Below are positions 1 to 10,997 of a DNA stretch of 64,000 nt, in pieces. Under the pieces are notes generated by a model. It worked only from the letters and a program-made list of their open reading frames with translations. It was not told where the DNA came from and did no database searches. The first letter of the stretch is position 1; every line of letters starts with the position of its first letter. Source of the DNA: Rhizomucor pusillus (Eukaryota; Mucoromycota; Mucoromycetes; Mucorales; Lichtheimiaceae); assembly GCA_900175165.2 (NCBI GenBank), contig FWWN02000704.1, positions 331,864 to 395,863 on the forward strand, given 5' to 3'. A program made the translations under genes and the position numbers.

Positions 1-1107
1 GTCGATGTCGATGTTTACGACTTTGACGAGAACCTAGTAACAGACTCGACACTCAAAAACCTTTTGAAAAGAGAGGTGGAGCTGCAGCTGCAAATTGATG
101 CATTGCAAACAGAGATCTTGCAACTCGAGGAACGGTTAAGTGGCGATAAAAACAAAGGCAACGAGGAAGAACTGGAGGAGCAGGGTAAATAAATATAGTA
201 ATTGGTCTTTACACAATGTATGTTGCTCGCTAACAATATCCTTTCATGTATCCAGATCTTGAAGAGTTTGAAGCCCCTGAATGGTGTGTGCCCATCAAGG
301 CCAATGTCATGAACTTTGACTGGGACGCAAGTGTTTTGAAAGTTTTATTGCTCCGAAACATCTAAGGCTAACAGTAATGCATGTATCTAGGCACTTGCCG
401 CTGAAGTACAGTTTGACGTTATTGTGACTGATCCGCCATGGCAATTGGCAACACATGCCCCAACCCGAGGAGTAGCCATCGCCTATCAGCAACTTCCGGA
501 CGTTTGTATCGAGGAGATACCTATTCCAAAGTTACAAAAGAACGGCTTTATCTTTATATGGGTCATCAACAACAAGTATGCCAAGGCATTTGAGCTCATG
601 GAACGATGGGGATACACGTAAGTCTTGATGTGAAGCTTTATCAAATGACTGTAGCTTGCTTAGTGCATGTTAGATACGTTGACGATATCACCTGGGTGAA
701 ACAGACAGTCAACCGACGTATGGCCAAGGGTCACGGTTACTACTTGCAACACGCTAAAGAGACTTGTCTAGTTGGTAAAAAGGTAAAATGTAGCAATGTA
801 CTGGACCAATCATGAGCCTTATGAATTAAATGATTTCCTCAATGCAGGGCGAAGATCCACCCAACTGCCGACACTCTGTAGGCTCGGATGTCATCTTCTC
901 TGAACGACGTGGCCAAAGTCAAAAGCCCGAAGAATTGTACGAGTTGATCGAGGAGCTGGTGCCTGATGGTATGTTACAGAGGAAGACGAGGTAAAGATGT
1001 GTATACTTATAGTATTGGCCTTAAATTTATTAGGTAAATACCTCGAGATCTTTGGTCGCAAAAACAATCTGCGCGATTACTGGGTGACAATCGGCAACGA
1101 GCTGTAA
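1..1107 (+). CDS. MT-A70 family adenine-N6 methyltransferase (MTA1/METTL3-like), 5' partial
   Basis: The gene starts before the window, so only the C-terminal part is seen. Inferred exons are <1-184, 256-326, 391-617, 674-782, 848-968 and 1034-1107. Joined, they give one open frame with an acidic, coiled-coil-like N-terminal segment, then a catalytic MT-A70 fold. The catalytic motif DPPW lies at about 427-438. It is followed by GVAIAY, FIFIWVIN, DDITWVKQTVN, GHGYYLQHAKE and the closing EIFGRKNNLRDYW. DPPW marks an active SAM-dependent adenine methyltransferase, whereas the METTL14 partner has a degenerate motif. From memory of the family, the GVAIAY and GHGYYLQHAKE blocks fit the MTA1 clade, which makes N6-methyladenine in DNA of early-diverging fungi and ciliates. 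An RNA-acting METTL3/IME4 role is the alternative. The intron at 327-390 appears to use a GC donor. Confidence 0.85.
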
Positions 1108-1311
1108 AACGAAACGAAAAAAGCGAAGCATCTGTATCCCATTTTTATTACCATCCTCATTCATTTCTTTCCATCCCATCCAATTTGTATATTCCTTTTT
1201 TGCTTTCTGTTGTCAAAAAAAGTTCATTTAATCAAAATTGAGATGATATGTGTATACTATAAAGCTAATGCATCGTTACGTAGACGTTGCTGTGTATGAC
1301 GGAAACTACTG

Positions 1312-1956
1312 TCAGCCAGTAGTGTTGGGATTTGGAACTGTTGCGTGATGAAATGAATATACGCTGAACATACGTCGAGTGATAAATGAATAGCACTTAC
1401 TGCCGATGACGCCACATGCCAAACGGGCGCCAGAGTTGCCGGCAATTTTGGATGTCTCGTTGCCTCTGCCTAGATCATCTTGGCCGCTGTGGAAGATAAT
1501 GCCACGACTACATATCCGCTGATTAGAACTAGTTCACGACTTCCAGTTATTGGACTTACCCGATGATAGAATCAGGTCCTTCGAACGTTAAGCTATCCAC
1601 AGTCAGCGTGAAATACGCATGTCCTGAATCATCCACCTGCACGTTTCCAAAGTCGCCAGCGTGCTTGACACTGTCATGAGGTCCGCCGTGGGTCTGGTTG
1701 TAAGGATTAAAGTGAGCACCCATAGATTCGCAGCCTAAAACAAGAAGCGATGTTAATACGGAAATAAAGACACGTTGATAATAGGATGCTTACCATTGCT
1801 TAAATCGCCGTATTGATGAACATGCATGCCGTGCAGGCCAGGTGGCGCACCAGTTATATTTGCATGAATAGTGGTAGATGATCCGCCTTTCTGGGTGAAA
1901 TAGACTGTACCAATGACAGCAGTGGCGGACTGGAGGATAGCAATTGCATTGACCAT
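1312..1956 (-). CDS. SOD1: Cu/Zn superoxide dismutase, cytosolic type
   Basis: Dismutates superoxide to hydrogen peroxide and oxygen. Exons on the minus strand are 1956-1794, 1734-1560, 1507-1401 and 1337-1312, giving 156 residues, the usual SOD1 length. Visible metal-site motifs are HVHQYGD (Cu ligands), AHFNP with the bridging His, [16 protein letters not shown] (Zn ligands) and [11 protein letters not shown] with the last Cu His. The motif [13 protein letters not shown] holds the guiding Arg and the second half of the Cys pair; the first Cys is in GCES. The start chosen is MVNAIAIL at 1956. It gives the normal SOD1 N-terminus and no signal peptide, so the enzyme is probably cytosolic. The tiny last exon (26 nt) is the least certain part. 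Confidence 0.93.
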
Positions 1957-2760
1957 TGTAAAGGAAGAGATCAAAGATGGATTCTATAGACAAGTTTAAG
2001 AAGAGAAACAAATATTGATGATTGATTGAATTCTGACAGAGTTTTATCTCCTTGGTGATTTTAAGGGAGAGTTGCAGGCGCGGGCAGAGCAGGCGCAGCC
2101 CATCCAATAATAGCAGGTGCACAACACAAGCCATGCTGATCTGAAGAACGTCGTGATACACGCGTTCTCGTCATTGCAAAAATTATTGCAGTTCATTCCA
2201 TTTCCCCTTTTCCAATATCAATTGATCTTGCTATAAGGTTCGAAAAATGTCCCACGGTGATAATACTTTAGAAACAGTTGTTCCTTTCTAATGAGCGTTG
2301 AAGATGAAAAATGCGCAAATTGATAACTGCTACAGGAGAACAGCGAAACAGCATCCCAGTAAAAATAGCCTTAATTGGGAATGAACTAGATGTCACAATA
2401 CTTGCCGAACAAATCGCAGCGTAGCAACATTTGCATCAGCCCTTTGCACCACCTTGATGCAACAGCTTTGTCATAGATCTTGCTAACCATCCAAATTTTA
2501 ACACAACGATGAAAACGCCTGAAATCACATGGAGAATTGACCAAGTTTAATCAAGAACAAAACGACGAGAAGATAAACCATGTCTTTATATACGTATATA
2601 ATTCTTTGTGCCGGTACGTAGGCGGCTACATTTTTTCTTTTGTAAGCTTTGTCTCGTTCTAACTGTTTTTTTTTTTTNNNNNNNNNNNNNNNNNNNNNNN
2701 NNNNNNNNNNNNNNNNNNNNNNNNNNNNNNNNNNNNNNNNNCAAGATGATGTTTCAGCAA
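1957..2760. other. Intergenic region with no supported gene
   Basis: Holds the 5' leader and promoter of the SOD gene and the 3' flank of the rhomboid gene, both on the minus strand. I see no conserved coding signal; the open frame around 1790-2161 overlaps SOD exons out of frame. Confidence 0.5.
2678..2741. other. Assembly gap (64 Ns) after a poly-T tract
   Basis: A run of 64 N follows at least a dozen T residues. It lies just downstream of the rhomboid stop codon and so does not interrupt the coding model. The Ns probably mark a homopolymer-associated scaffold gap of unknown true size. Confidence 0.97.
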
Positions 2761-4564
2761 CTATGCAGTGGACTGGTCGCACCAGCCATTGACAGGCAAA
2801 CAGGACAAGTATTTGCAGTTGGGACAGATCTATTTTTAAATGTCGAATAAGCATTGGATATGTAGCATCCGTTCTCTAAAAGAACGTACCTTGGATGGGT
2901 CCTCGGCTGCGTAGAACTGAGTAATGCTGACTGAGAATATGATGATGAGCAGTACCAGAGCGACGACCCGGATGCCCCAGGTGAATATCTTCCCGCGAGC
3001 ATTGACGCCGTCGCGCATAGGTGCAATTAAGCCGCCAGTAATAATGCCAGTGACGAAACCGCCTGAAGAACATCGTTGTAAATCATATTTTCATCTTTAA
3101 ATCGTGCATAAGCTTACCCAAATGTGCAAAGTTATCCAGACCAGGAAGCAATCCTAATACGAGAGAGATTATCGTCACAATAAGCAACTTGACCAGCTCT
3201 CGCGTCGGATTCACAATGTTCTTCCAGTTTACAATCACGTCCACAAACATATATCCAATGATACCAAACAAGGCCCCGGAACAGCCCATGCTCACTAATC
3301 ATTTTGTTGAACGGGCTTAGCGCGTCAGAATTGTATGGGAAAACGGGGCAAAGATACCTGCCTGTTGTGGTCTGCGAAAGTGTGGCGCTGAGGACAAAGC
3401 CCCAAATACCAGATGCCATGTAAAGTATCGTGTATCTTGGAGTTCCTAGACTACGTTCCAGGTCACCAAAGCTAAAGTGAGAGAGCATGTTGATGATATA
3501 ATGAATGATGCCTGCATGGAGGAAAATGGGAGTAATGAAACGGAAGGACTGGTTCGGTACGTCTGAGGATCCGAACCCATCGAACCCACAGAGCTGTTCT
3601 AACGTGCAAGTATCGCTTTGTGATTGGTAGCAGTATGCAAAAGTTGTTGAAGATGTATAGTCAGGCAAAGGACGTATGCATGGAGTAAATCGTGCTCCCA
3701 TATTGATAAGTACCTACAGAGAAATAACGAACAAAGTTATAACGTCTTTTCCTTTTGCGCAACCACTTCTATCTCTGTCTTTACCGTTGAACTCGGGCCG
3801 ATTAAAGGGTTGAAGTAAGGGCTTGTAGAAATGACGCTTCCAGTGAGCTGATTGTTCTTGACTAGCTCCATCACCATAATAATTAACATGGCTAAAGCTG
3901 ATAGATAGCTGAACCATGGGACACGGTAAGGTCCCAACAGCAACCGCATTGGTAGGCTCCGATTACCCGCAGCAGGATGCATCATCATAGGAGCAGACTG
4001 GAGAAATGGTGGATATGCAGACCCTTGAGGAGGACCAGCTGCTGGTGGTGGTGGCGGCGGCGCTGGTGGATATCCTCTTGTATTATTGTAACCTTCAGGT
4101 GCAACATCATCGTCGGTTGATTCAAGTCGCATAAAACCGTCAGACCTCAACGAAGTCTTTGCATTACCATAATAGCTAGTTCCAGTTTCTTCTCCTCCTC
4201 TCTTATTGTACATGTCGTACGCCATCCCATCGTGCTCACTTTCCACTGCAGTTTTATCGCTTGAAGCCGCGAACGTGTCTGTTCCAAAGTTTCGGGAACG
4301 TGGCGTTCCTGCAGGGTCGTTGGTCGGTACTGGAGTATGCATCGGGATGGAACTCGAGATGACCGAAGGCGAGTTATATACAGGGCTTGGTATTATGGAC
4401 GGTGATTTCGGTGCAAACTTTACATGTGGTGATCCTGACGTATCCTGAAGTGGAATCTCTGTCGTCGCCGCAGCGTTCCGGTCATCCCAGTTGCTTCGCG
4501 ATGGCGGAGGCGAATGCAGCTGGTTTGCTGAATACCCGGAACTATAGTTGTTGTCTTGATACAT
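2761..4564 (-). CDS. Rhomboid-family intramembrane serine protease
   Basis: Predicted polytopic membrane protease that cleaves transmembrane substrates. Exons are 4564-3785, 3713-3358, 3290-3118, 3062-2890 and 2829-2761, all phase-consistent, giving 516 residues. The first ~200 residues are a cytosolic, disordered, Ser/Pro-rich region with a run of prolines. The first membrane segment follows PYRVPWFSYLSALAM. The core has FNPLIGPSS...LINMGARFTPC, then HAGIIHYIINMLSHFSFGDLE. The catalytic serine motif is GCSGALFG, and the catalytic His is in LDNFAHLGG followed by FVTGIITGG. The short last exon adds a Cys-rich tail (CPNC..LSC...GWC), which I recall from fungal rhomboids. The acceptor before the GCSG exon is TTAGTGAG, chosen because it restores the motif. 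Its substrate cannot be inferred. Confidence 0.9.
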
Positions 4565-5630
4565 ATGTTTCGTTGTTACAGGAAGAAAAGGAAGAAACGA
4601 AAAAAAAAAGGAGACTTGAAAAGAACGAAGAATAGATCGACTACAGTTGATTTCTTGGCTTTTGCTTCAAAAAAGCCAGAAATAGCGCTTGTGCGACCTT
4701 GCGGCGGTGTCGCGATCCATGCAAGGAATGAAAACAAGTCTGCTTAGCAGATATAATTTCAGTGGTAACGAAGCGACGCTTTTGGCGAGGTTAGAGGTGC
4801 ATACATACAGCTTGAAGTAGGAGGTGTATCCAGGGTAAGCGTGATGCTATTGATACAAATAACGAGATCTGTTTGCTATCAGAGACCTCTTGATTCAAAT
4901 AAATGTGATTCCGCTTGTTTTACCGAACAAAAAGACAATGATTGTCTCTCATCACTGGAAAGATAGCCTGTCGGTGTATACTTTTCAGTACTTTATTGTG
5001 TTCCCCTTGGCATTCAGTTAAAAGTTACATCTACTCAGCTGTGCGAGCCCTATTCATCTCACCATATTGCAGTTTGCATCATTGCTTATATGATACAGAG
5101 ATCCGATTATTCCACTGTATGTTAGTATCACATAACGCTTGAACATGTCAGCGTGCTCGTTCAAGCACATATGTCAGATTAGTCTCTGCTTTTGGCAAGG
5201 AAGAGCAATAGCAGTATCGCGCTTCCCAAAAGAGATCAATTAGCTTTCCTTGCAATTTAAATCATCAACACGTAAAAGATGCTTTCGATGCACTCTGCTT
5301 ATTTATATTTTCAGTACCTTCTTCATCGCGTATGCTGCCTCTTTAAATTAACTTCCCAAGTCTGTCAAGCTGGTATATGCACAGAAGAAAAAGAATAATA
5401 TTAGGTAGATCCAAGAAGATATTTCGGCCTTTAATTATAGAGCTTCGATGAAACAGACAAAGCTCTGATTAATTAAAAGATGAATGAAGACAAATGTATC
5501 CAGAAATTATATAATACTGAATGAACGATATGACAATTAATCAATGGATCAATGCTAAATAGACATATGAGAAAACAACTATCTGATGCTTGAGTCTATT
5601 CAGAGAAGGAAGAACGCTTGGTAGCCCAGT
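4565..5630. other. Intergenic region, AT-rich, no gene seen
   Basis: Contains the promoter side of the rhomboid gene and the 3' flank of the secreted-precursor gene, both on the minus strand. A short purine-rich tract lies near 4580-4640. The small open frames on the plus strand show no splice-consistent or conserved protein. Confidence 0.5.
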
Positions 5631-6654
5631 CTAGTACCAGATAAATCGCTTAGTGCTATCAAGTAACTTTTTCCAATATGACATTGTACCATTAAGCTTT
5701 TCCCTGTAGGCCTTTGCTGTTGCAGCTTGCTTGAACTGAGCGCTGTATTGGCCGCCCATTCTGTCAAAACCTTCGGCAATCTCTTCAGGAGTAGCGCGCT
5801 TGACCAGATCCTCCATAGATTCTGCAGGACGCGTGAGGATACAAAGAATAAAGGCGTTTATAAAGCTTACCTCTGAAGAACCAGTATTGCTGCTCCGCTA
5901 TTGGAAAGTATAAAGGTAAATTTTGGGTTCCATGGAGAGTTCTTCAAGAACGTTTTGACTTACGGGTCAGTTGACCATAGGGACCATAATTGGCAGAGGC
6001 GCCTTGCATATCTTGCACACCGTTAACGTTGTTGGCAGAGTTTTCGACGTTTGGGAAATTCTGACGTTTAAATAAACCATCTATATACAAAACCTGTTAA
6101 CAACCAGTATATCTACCGATGGATAGTAGAGTTGAGTGTATTTTTACATGGTCGTTTGAAGCCGCTGTCTTCTCCATCTTGATCGAATTCCTCATCATAA
6201 GCTCCTGTTGTTCACGTCCCGTTAACATATCTGCAACGGCCCTCTTAATTATAAAAGTGTAATTCTTACTGTAAGCAGCAGCCATCTGAGCAAAGTTTCC
6301 GTTAGCACCTTGGTTGGTAGCTCCCGGGATAGTGCTGCGCTTGGTGATTTCGTCTAGTAACCATCCAATAAGACAACCAACATTCTAACAGATGCAATGC
6401 TCTATTAAATTACCTAAACAGTCCGAGTCATAACGACCACTGCGAGCTACCAAATTATAAATAAATCTTCTGCGCGCTCGTAATACGATACATTCGCTTC
6501 ATTGTCACTTACTGAGGCATCCTCTATATCGGCCATCGTCGTGATGGCCATTGTTGCTCCCCAAGCGATGCTTACCATCGCCGCTTGGCGCAGCGTTGGC
6601 AAAAACGGAAGCAGTAGCGACGAGAGCGAGAACAATGATGGTAAGGCGAGGCAT
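5631..6654 (-). CDS. Small secreted protein with multiple Lys-Arg (kexin-type) sites, function unknown
   Basis: Seven exons: 6654-6576, 6446-6414, 6353-6270, 6204-6148, 6080-5964, 5897-5871 and 5821-5631. They join in phase to 195 residues. The N-terminus MPRLTIIVLALVATASVFANA is a clear signal peptide. The rest is soluble, with a single Cys, and contains KR dipeptides in EITKR, SGFKR, GLFKR, DLVKR and DSTKR. The final KR leaves only FIWY before the stop. In fungi such KR sites are cut by the Kex2 Golgi protease, so this may be a prohormone-like precursor that releases several peptides. I recognise no family. The exon choices rest on GT-AG consensus and phase, and the 27-nt and 33-nt exons are the weakest. 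Confidence 0.7.
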
Positions 6655-7759
6655 AGCTGTAGATTACTGTTGATTAACAAAGAAAATGCGTTCGAGTTAT
6701 TGAATGTCCATCGAATCGCCATCATCTAACGTATTGCTTTTATACTTTTGCCTTTGCATGCCGATGGTCTTCTTCTTCCATACCGCATGCTTTCCAAGGG
6801 AAAAAATCAGAAGTCTATAAAAGAACGTACGAAACGATGTTATGAAAGAAAGCCATTATTATGTTCCGGAACCTTGGTACATTTTTAGCCATTGAAAACG
6901 ACGGATCATATACAATACCGAAAATGGTAAGCATTTAAGGAGCCGAGATTTTTTGCAGTATCCATACAAGTTGCAGTAAATGCTGCACTATTTAGGATAA
7001 TATTTTCCTTTTTTGGATGCAATCACTGTTAACGACGGTTGCTTTGATCATTGCGCTCTGTTTTGGGGGGTTGGGCGAACCCCACCAGGGCTATTTCGGA
7101 TCCGTGATCATATAACCCACTTGACAACCATTCTCCGGCGGATCCGCAGCTGCTAATGCAAGTAATTATGTGGAATGCTTGATTTATGAGCATCATACAT
7201 ACTTACCGTAACAGCATTCATTTTCACAGAGAAGCGGAATGGATACTGGGCCTCCTTGCATTGCAGCACACACGTTCTTGATCCTTTGAGGAATGATATA
7301 ATGATGCTAATTACGCTCAGCTCGCAAAGATCAATTCATACGATAGCTTCCTTAACATTTACTGACGTTTTTTACCTTTATTGAATCTTCGGAACGTGAA
7401 GAGGAGGAATCAAATCTAATTCTATGTTGGAATGGACATAGTATTGGCGGATTTGAGCGAATCCCTTTTAGCCTATTCGTTGCTGTGGGGCGCCCAGAAC
7501 TCTGTGCTTATGTTCCTTTTTTGATACAATGTCATTAGATGATTACATGAATGATACTTCTACGAGAGAGTTTGAGGCATGTTGTTTACACTTTACAGAG
7601 GAATAATATGTCATTTAATTATCTCGTACTTTCCTGGTTCTCCTTCATGGTAATGCAAGGCAAAAATAGTAATACTACAGACCTGCATTAGGCCAGACTA
7701 TATATGCCAAAAGGATGGCAAAAATATGAAAAGAACTTCAAAGCGAAGTTAGAAGATGT
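6655..7759. other. Intergenic region with no supported gene
   Basis: Lies between the secreted-precursor gene and the tRNA. I found no frame with splice-consistent extension and no RNA-gene signature, so it probably holds the promoter of the minus-strand gene at 6654. Confidence 0.45.
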
Positions 7760-7841
7760 CGACAACAGCAGGATTTGAACCTGCGCGGGCAGAGCCCATG
7801 AGATTTCTAGTCTCACGCCTTAACCACTCGGCCATGTTGTC
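7760..7841 (-). tRNA. tRNA-Ser(AGA)
   Basis: Read on the minus strand, 7841 to 7760 folds as a type II tRNA. The 7-bp acceptor stem is GACAACA/TGTTGTC with discriminator G. The D arm starts TGGCCGAGTGGTTAAGGC, which also forms the A box. The anticodon stem is TGAGA/TCTCA with loop CTAGAAA, so the anticodon is AGA. A long variable arm (GGGC..GCCC) follows, then the T arm/B box GGTTCAAATCC. The long variable arm, G73 and the anticodon together identify serine. No intron is present. The 3' CCA is not encoded, as usual for a eukaryotic nuclear tRNA. Confidence 0.95.
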
Positions 7842-7974
7842 CTCGGATGACATAAGAAGCAGAAATACTTATAATTCATAAAGACAAACTTTCTTACTTC
7901 TTCCGAATTTTAAGCAATAAACCACTATAGCAATCTGCTCTTTACTGTTGAAAAGTAATTTCATCATTGGACAG

Positions 7975-8185
7975 AACTTATTTTAATAACTTATTGATTA
8001 AATTTTTATATTAAGTTAATCTGTTTAATTCTACAGTTATTTTAGAGTAAAAATATTTAATAATACTATCTTATCAATTTATTTTAAATTCTGAAATTAT
8101 TGTTAGATAATTTGTTCAAAACTATAAATAAATTGTTATTAGGGAATAGTAGAATCGAACTACTGACTTTTAATTTGTAACACTG
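7975..8185. other. Very AT-rich patch, candidate mitochondrial insertion (NUMT)
   Basis: About 200 bp of almost pure A/T, much richer than the flanks, dominated by TTA/TAT words. It ends in half of a tRNA-like sequence (8140-8181). Composition plus a truncated tRNA suggest a fragment of mitochondrial DNA transferred to the nucleus; this is inference from composition only. Confidence 0.4.
8140..8181 (-). pseudogene. 3' half of a mitochondrial-type tRNA (truncated)
   Basis: On the minus strand there is a good T arm, AGTAG-TTCGATT-CTACT, followed by the 3' acceptor strand ATTCCCT. Before it are a short variable loop and an anticodon-loop-like GTTACAA. The partner strands (5' acceptor, D arm, 5' anticodon stem) are missing, because the sequence changes character at about 8182. 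The AT-rich arm composition is mitochondrial in style. If the loop is read at face value the anticodon is TAC (Val), but this is uncertain. Confidence 0.45.
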
Positions 8186-8229
8186 CGAAAAGATTTTCGG
8201 ATTTTTCAATGTTTTTCTACAGTTTTCTT

Positions 8230-9860
8230 CATTTGTTTGGTGCAGAATGTTCTTCTCTACATAATGTACGAGTTTGAGTGCATGTTTACTTCGTATGTTT
8301 ACTCCTTCCATTATATGTTAAATGTAATTGTGCGAATACATAGCCTGGCTCACGTCCTTTTCATACTTCGATATGACACGAACGATTTCTTCCTTTGTGA
8401 GACGCCGAGACGGTTACTCTTCTACAAAGCAGCAAACTAGACCACCCGTCAGCTCTACCAGTTTGGAAATATACAGCAAAGAGCCTACAATAACCAAAAG
8501 ACTATTTTTTGGCATTTCGTTATTGGAGGTCATCCAAGCACACTATGATCCAGGGCGCCCTGTTGTCGGCTGGATGTCTCTATGCCTTTCCAACTTCTAC
8601 GTGGATATCCATGTCTTGGACGTCGAAAAAAATCCCGAGACGTCTCCCCCCTGACGCTACGCCTCCTAAACGTCATCCAATGGATTATAGATCAAACTCG
8701 TTTTAAAGGTTGGCCGTCGATCCGGCGGGGAAGTCATAGATCTACCATCCACGGACGAATCCTTGGATATGGACGACCTCCAGGGATTACAGAACACGAA
8801 AATGTTGAATACCCTTAAACGCGCGCACAGTACAGACCATTTCGGGCACTGCAGGGAGATTTAGATCTCATACAAAAAGACGTTCGGTTTCAAATGGCCT
8901 GCTTGGCCAGAAGGTATAATGTTGAGATATATGGTGGTCGAGAATGGACTTCGTCGATTTCAAGACCACGAAAAAGCTCAGCTCAATTATGAATGCACTC
9001 CAAAATGAAGTTTTTTCAGAGGCACGAGAAGAACAGAAATGGATGTATCAGGACGGACTGGACTTTATGAGGAATGATCAAACGGCTGTGGAGTAGTATT
9101 ACATGCTACTATTTCTCGAAATAGAACGTATTCCCATGACAGAGGCGTTCGACTTGTACGAAAAAGGCTGCTGCTATGCAAGGTCACAACGAAGCAATAA
9201 GTTGGACGAACAAATTGCTCAATGATAGGGATGAGCATCTTAGTTCCATCTACCAGTAGGCACCATGTTGTTAATCTTAGAATTCATTTGGGTGGCGTAA
9301 ACTTCAAGGCCGTATCTGGGAAGGGGCTACTACAACGTTTCTGGGATACGGAGTTTCTCCCGGATGATCCAGATCCAGAGGTCAACACCCCAGATGTGAA
9401 CGAAGTCGTCTCCTTGCGCATATTCCTGGTGGCTAATGGTCGGGTTGACTTGAATCAATGCCTGGACCAGATTATCCAAGAAGGTTCCGAGCTAGAATCA
9501 AGTGAATCAAACGAACCGGTGGTAGCGATTATCAGAAATCCGACGATTAATGACAGCTAGGAATCTCTCAAAGTCAACACGATTGCATGATCATTTATTT
9601 GCAGAACAAGGCGCTATTTTAGACTTCTACATTGATGTTCTTACCCTAATAGAACGCATCTAGTTTCAATAAAGTCAAAAATTTCTGCTCGCTACTTGGC
9701 ATGAATAAGTTTGCGATCGCTTCTTGCGGATTTTTCGTTGGGAACAGTTCAACGCTCAACGCTGTGAGGAATGCGACGGACGTGTTAGAGTTTCACTTGA
9801 CAGCATCAAATAAGCAGTTGAGAACGTTTCAGCAGATGAGTAAATGATTTTGAATTGGAT
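8230..9860 (+). pseudogene. Decayed coding sequence, possibly a transposon or gene relic
   Basis: Open segments with protein-like composition occur on the plus strand in changing frames. Examples are a stretch ending near 8654 with VIQAHYDPGRPVVGW, one near 8985-9210 with NDQTAVE and RIPMTEAFDLYEKG, and one at about 9222-9560 with GKGLLQRFWDTEF and several DNEV-like acidic runs. They are separated by stops and frame changes that I could not resolve with consensus introns. I do not recognise a transposase, reverse transcriptase or cellular domain. The most economical reading is a decayed gene or mobile element, but an unusual multi-exon gene cannot be excluded. Confidence 0.3.
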
Positions 9861-10997
9861 AACAGTTAGAATTCCCAAAAGACACACTCTCCATTTGATA
9901 CACAGTGAATCCAAAGAGTCTGCTCTTTTGGAAATGAACGAACTATGTACGCTGAAGTATTCTCTTTAAACACGCGCTCAGCCTTGTTCCTCATCTTCTT
10001 CTCGATCACTACTGTCTTACGTTTATTTGAACTGACTGTGGTAGATATTCCAGATGATTCGATAGGGAAGCTTTTAGATCTTCGCAGGTCAGAGACCGCT
10101 ACTCTTCTTTTACCATTTCTCTTTGTTCAACACAGAGATATTTGAAGTACATAATAAAAGCTATGCCAAATTCTGTGGAATACATGCTCTTTTTACACAG
10201 GAATGAAAATTTCGGTCTACATACAAGACATTCGTTTCTGTAGCTGTATCTCGTTGGAAAATCTCCTCCTTCGGTTAGAATGCATAGTACATGTAAAATC
10301 AAAAATTGGTATGAGTGCTGCACAAGCACTAAATCCAAACTTAAATGAAGTTCCCGCCTGAAGATTACCACGCCCATATATCAGTTTATGTCATCAAGGT
10401 TATCTGCTGGAGATATGAGCAACCTTCAGATCTGAGCTGAGCAGCCGGGGAGATAAGACATGTAGCAAGACAGCAAAGTACATACTACAATTATTCCTTG
10501 GTCTTGACCGAATTTTATATCACTAATTACTGATTATGCAGGTTCTTACAAAAGATAAATATTCTGGTAACATTGTACATATACAACTAGAACTCGTTGC
10601 GGCTTTCCCAAATTTATCTTTGCACTTTGGAACATACTCGTGGCATCAATTTTGTTCCATTTTCATTTGAACTTTGAACGCCATCATTCGCTTTTAATTC
10701 TAATGGTTGTTAACACTGCGATAATCCATTCCAGATATACCATCACATCTCCAAGTCTCTTTTTGACTTTGAACCAAGAAATCTTAATAAGCTTTTCATT
10801 AACAGTTTATGGAAACTTTCGCGGACATTTGGTTTTCTGAGTGATTTATATATATGCGTGGAAATGCCATATATACCCATCGGGCCTGTCCTACCAAATT
10901 GAATCATCTGATTTTTGCCCCGCATACGCTCCGAGCCTACATAAAACTCCCCTTTTCTCCATCATCCGTTTCCGCATAAACTCTTTCTTCTTTCGCT
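9861..10997. other. Intergenic region upstream of the D-amino-acid oxidase gene
   Basis: No supported gene. The last ~200 bp form the promoter and leader of the plus-strand oxidase gene, with a pyrimidine-rich leader (CTCTTTCTTCTTTCG) directly before its ATG. Confidence 0.45.

Noticed and set aside
1790..2161. 123-codon open frame on the minus strand overlapping the SOD gene start
   Set aside because: It overlaps SOD exon 1 in another frame and has no splice or family support.
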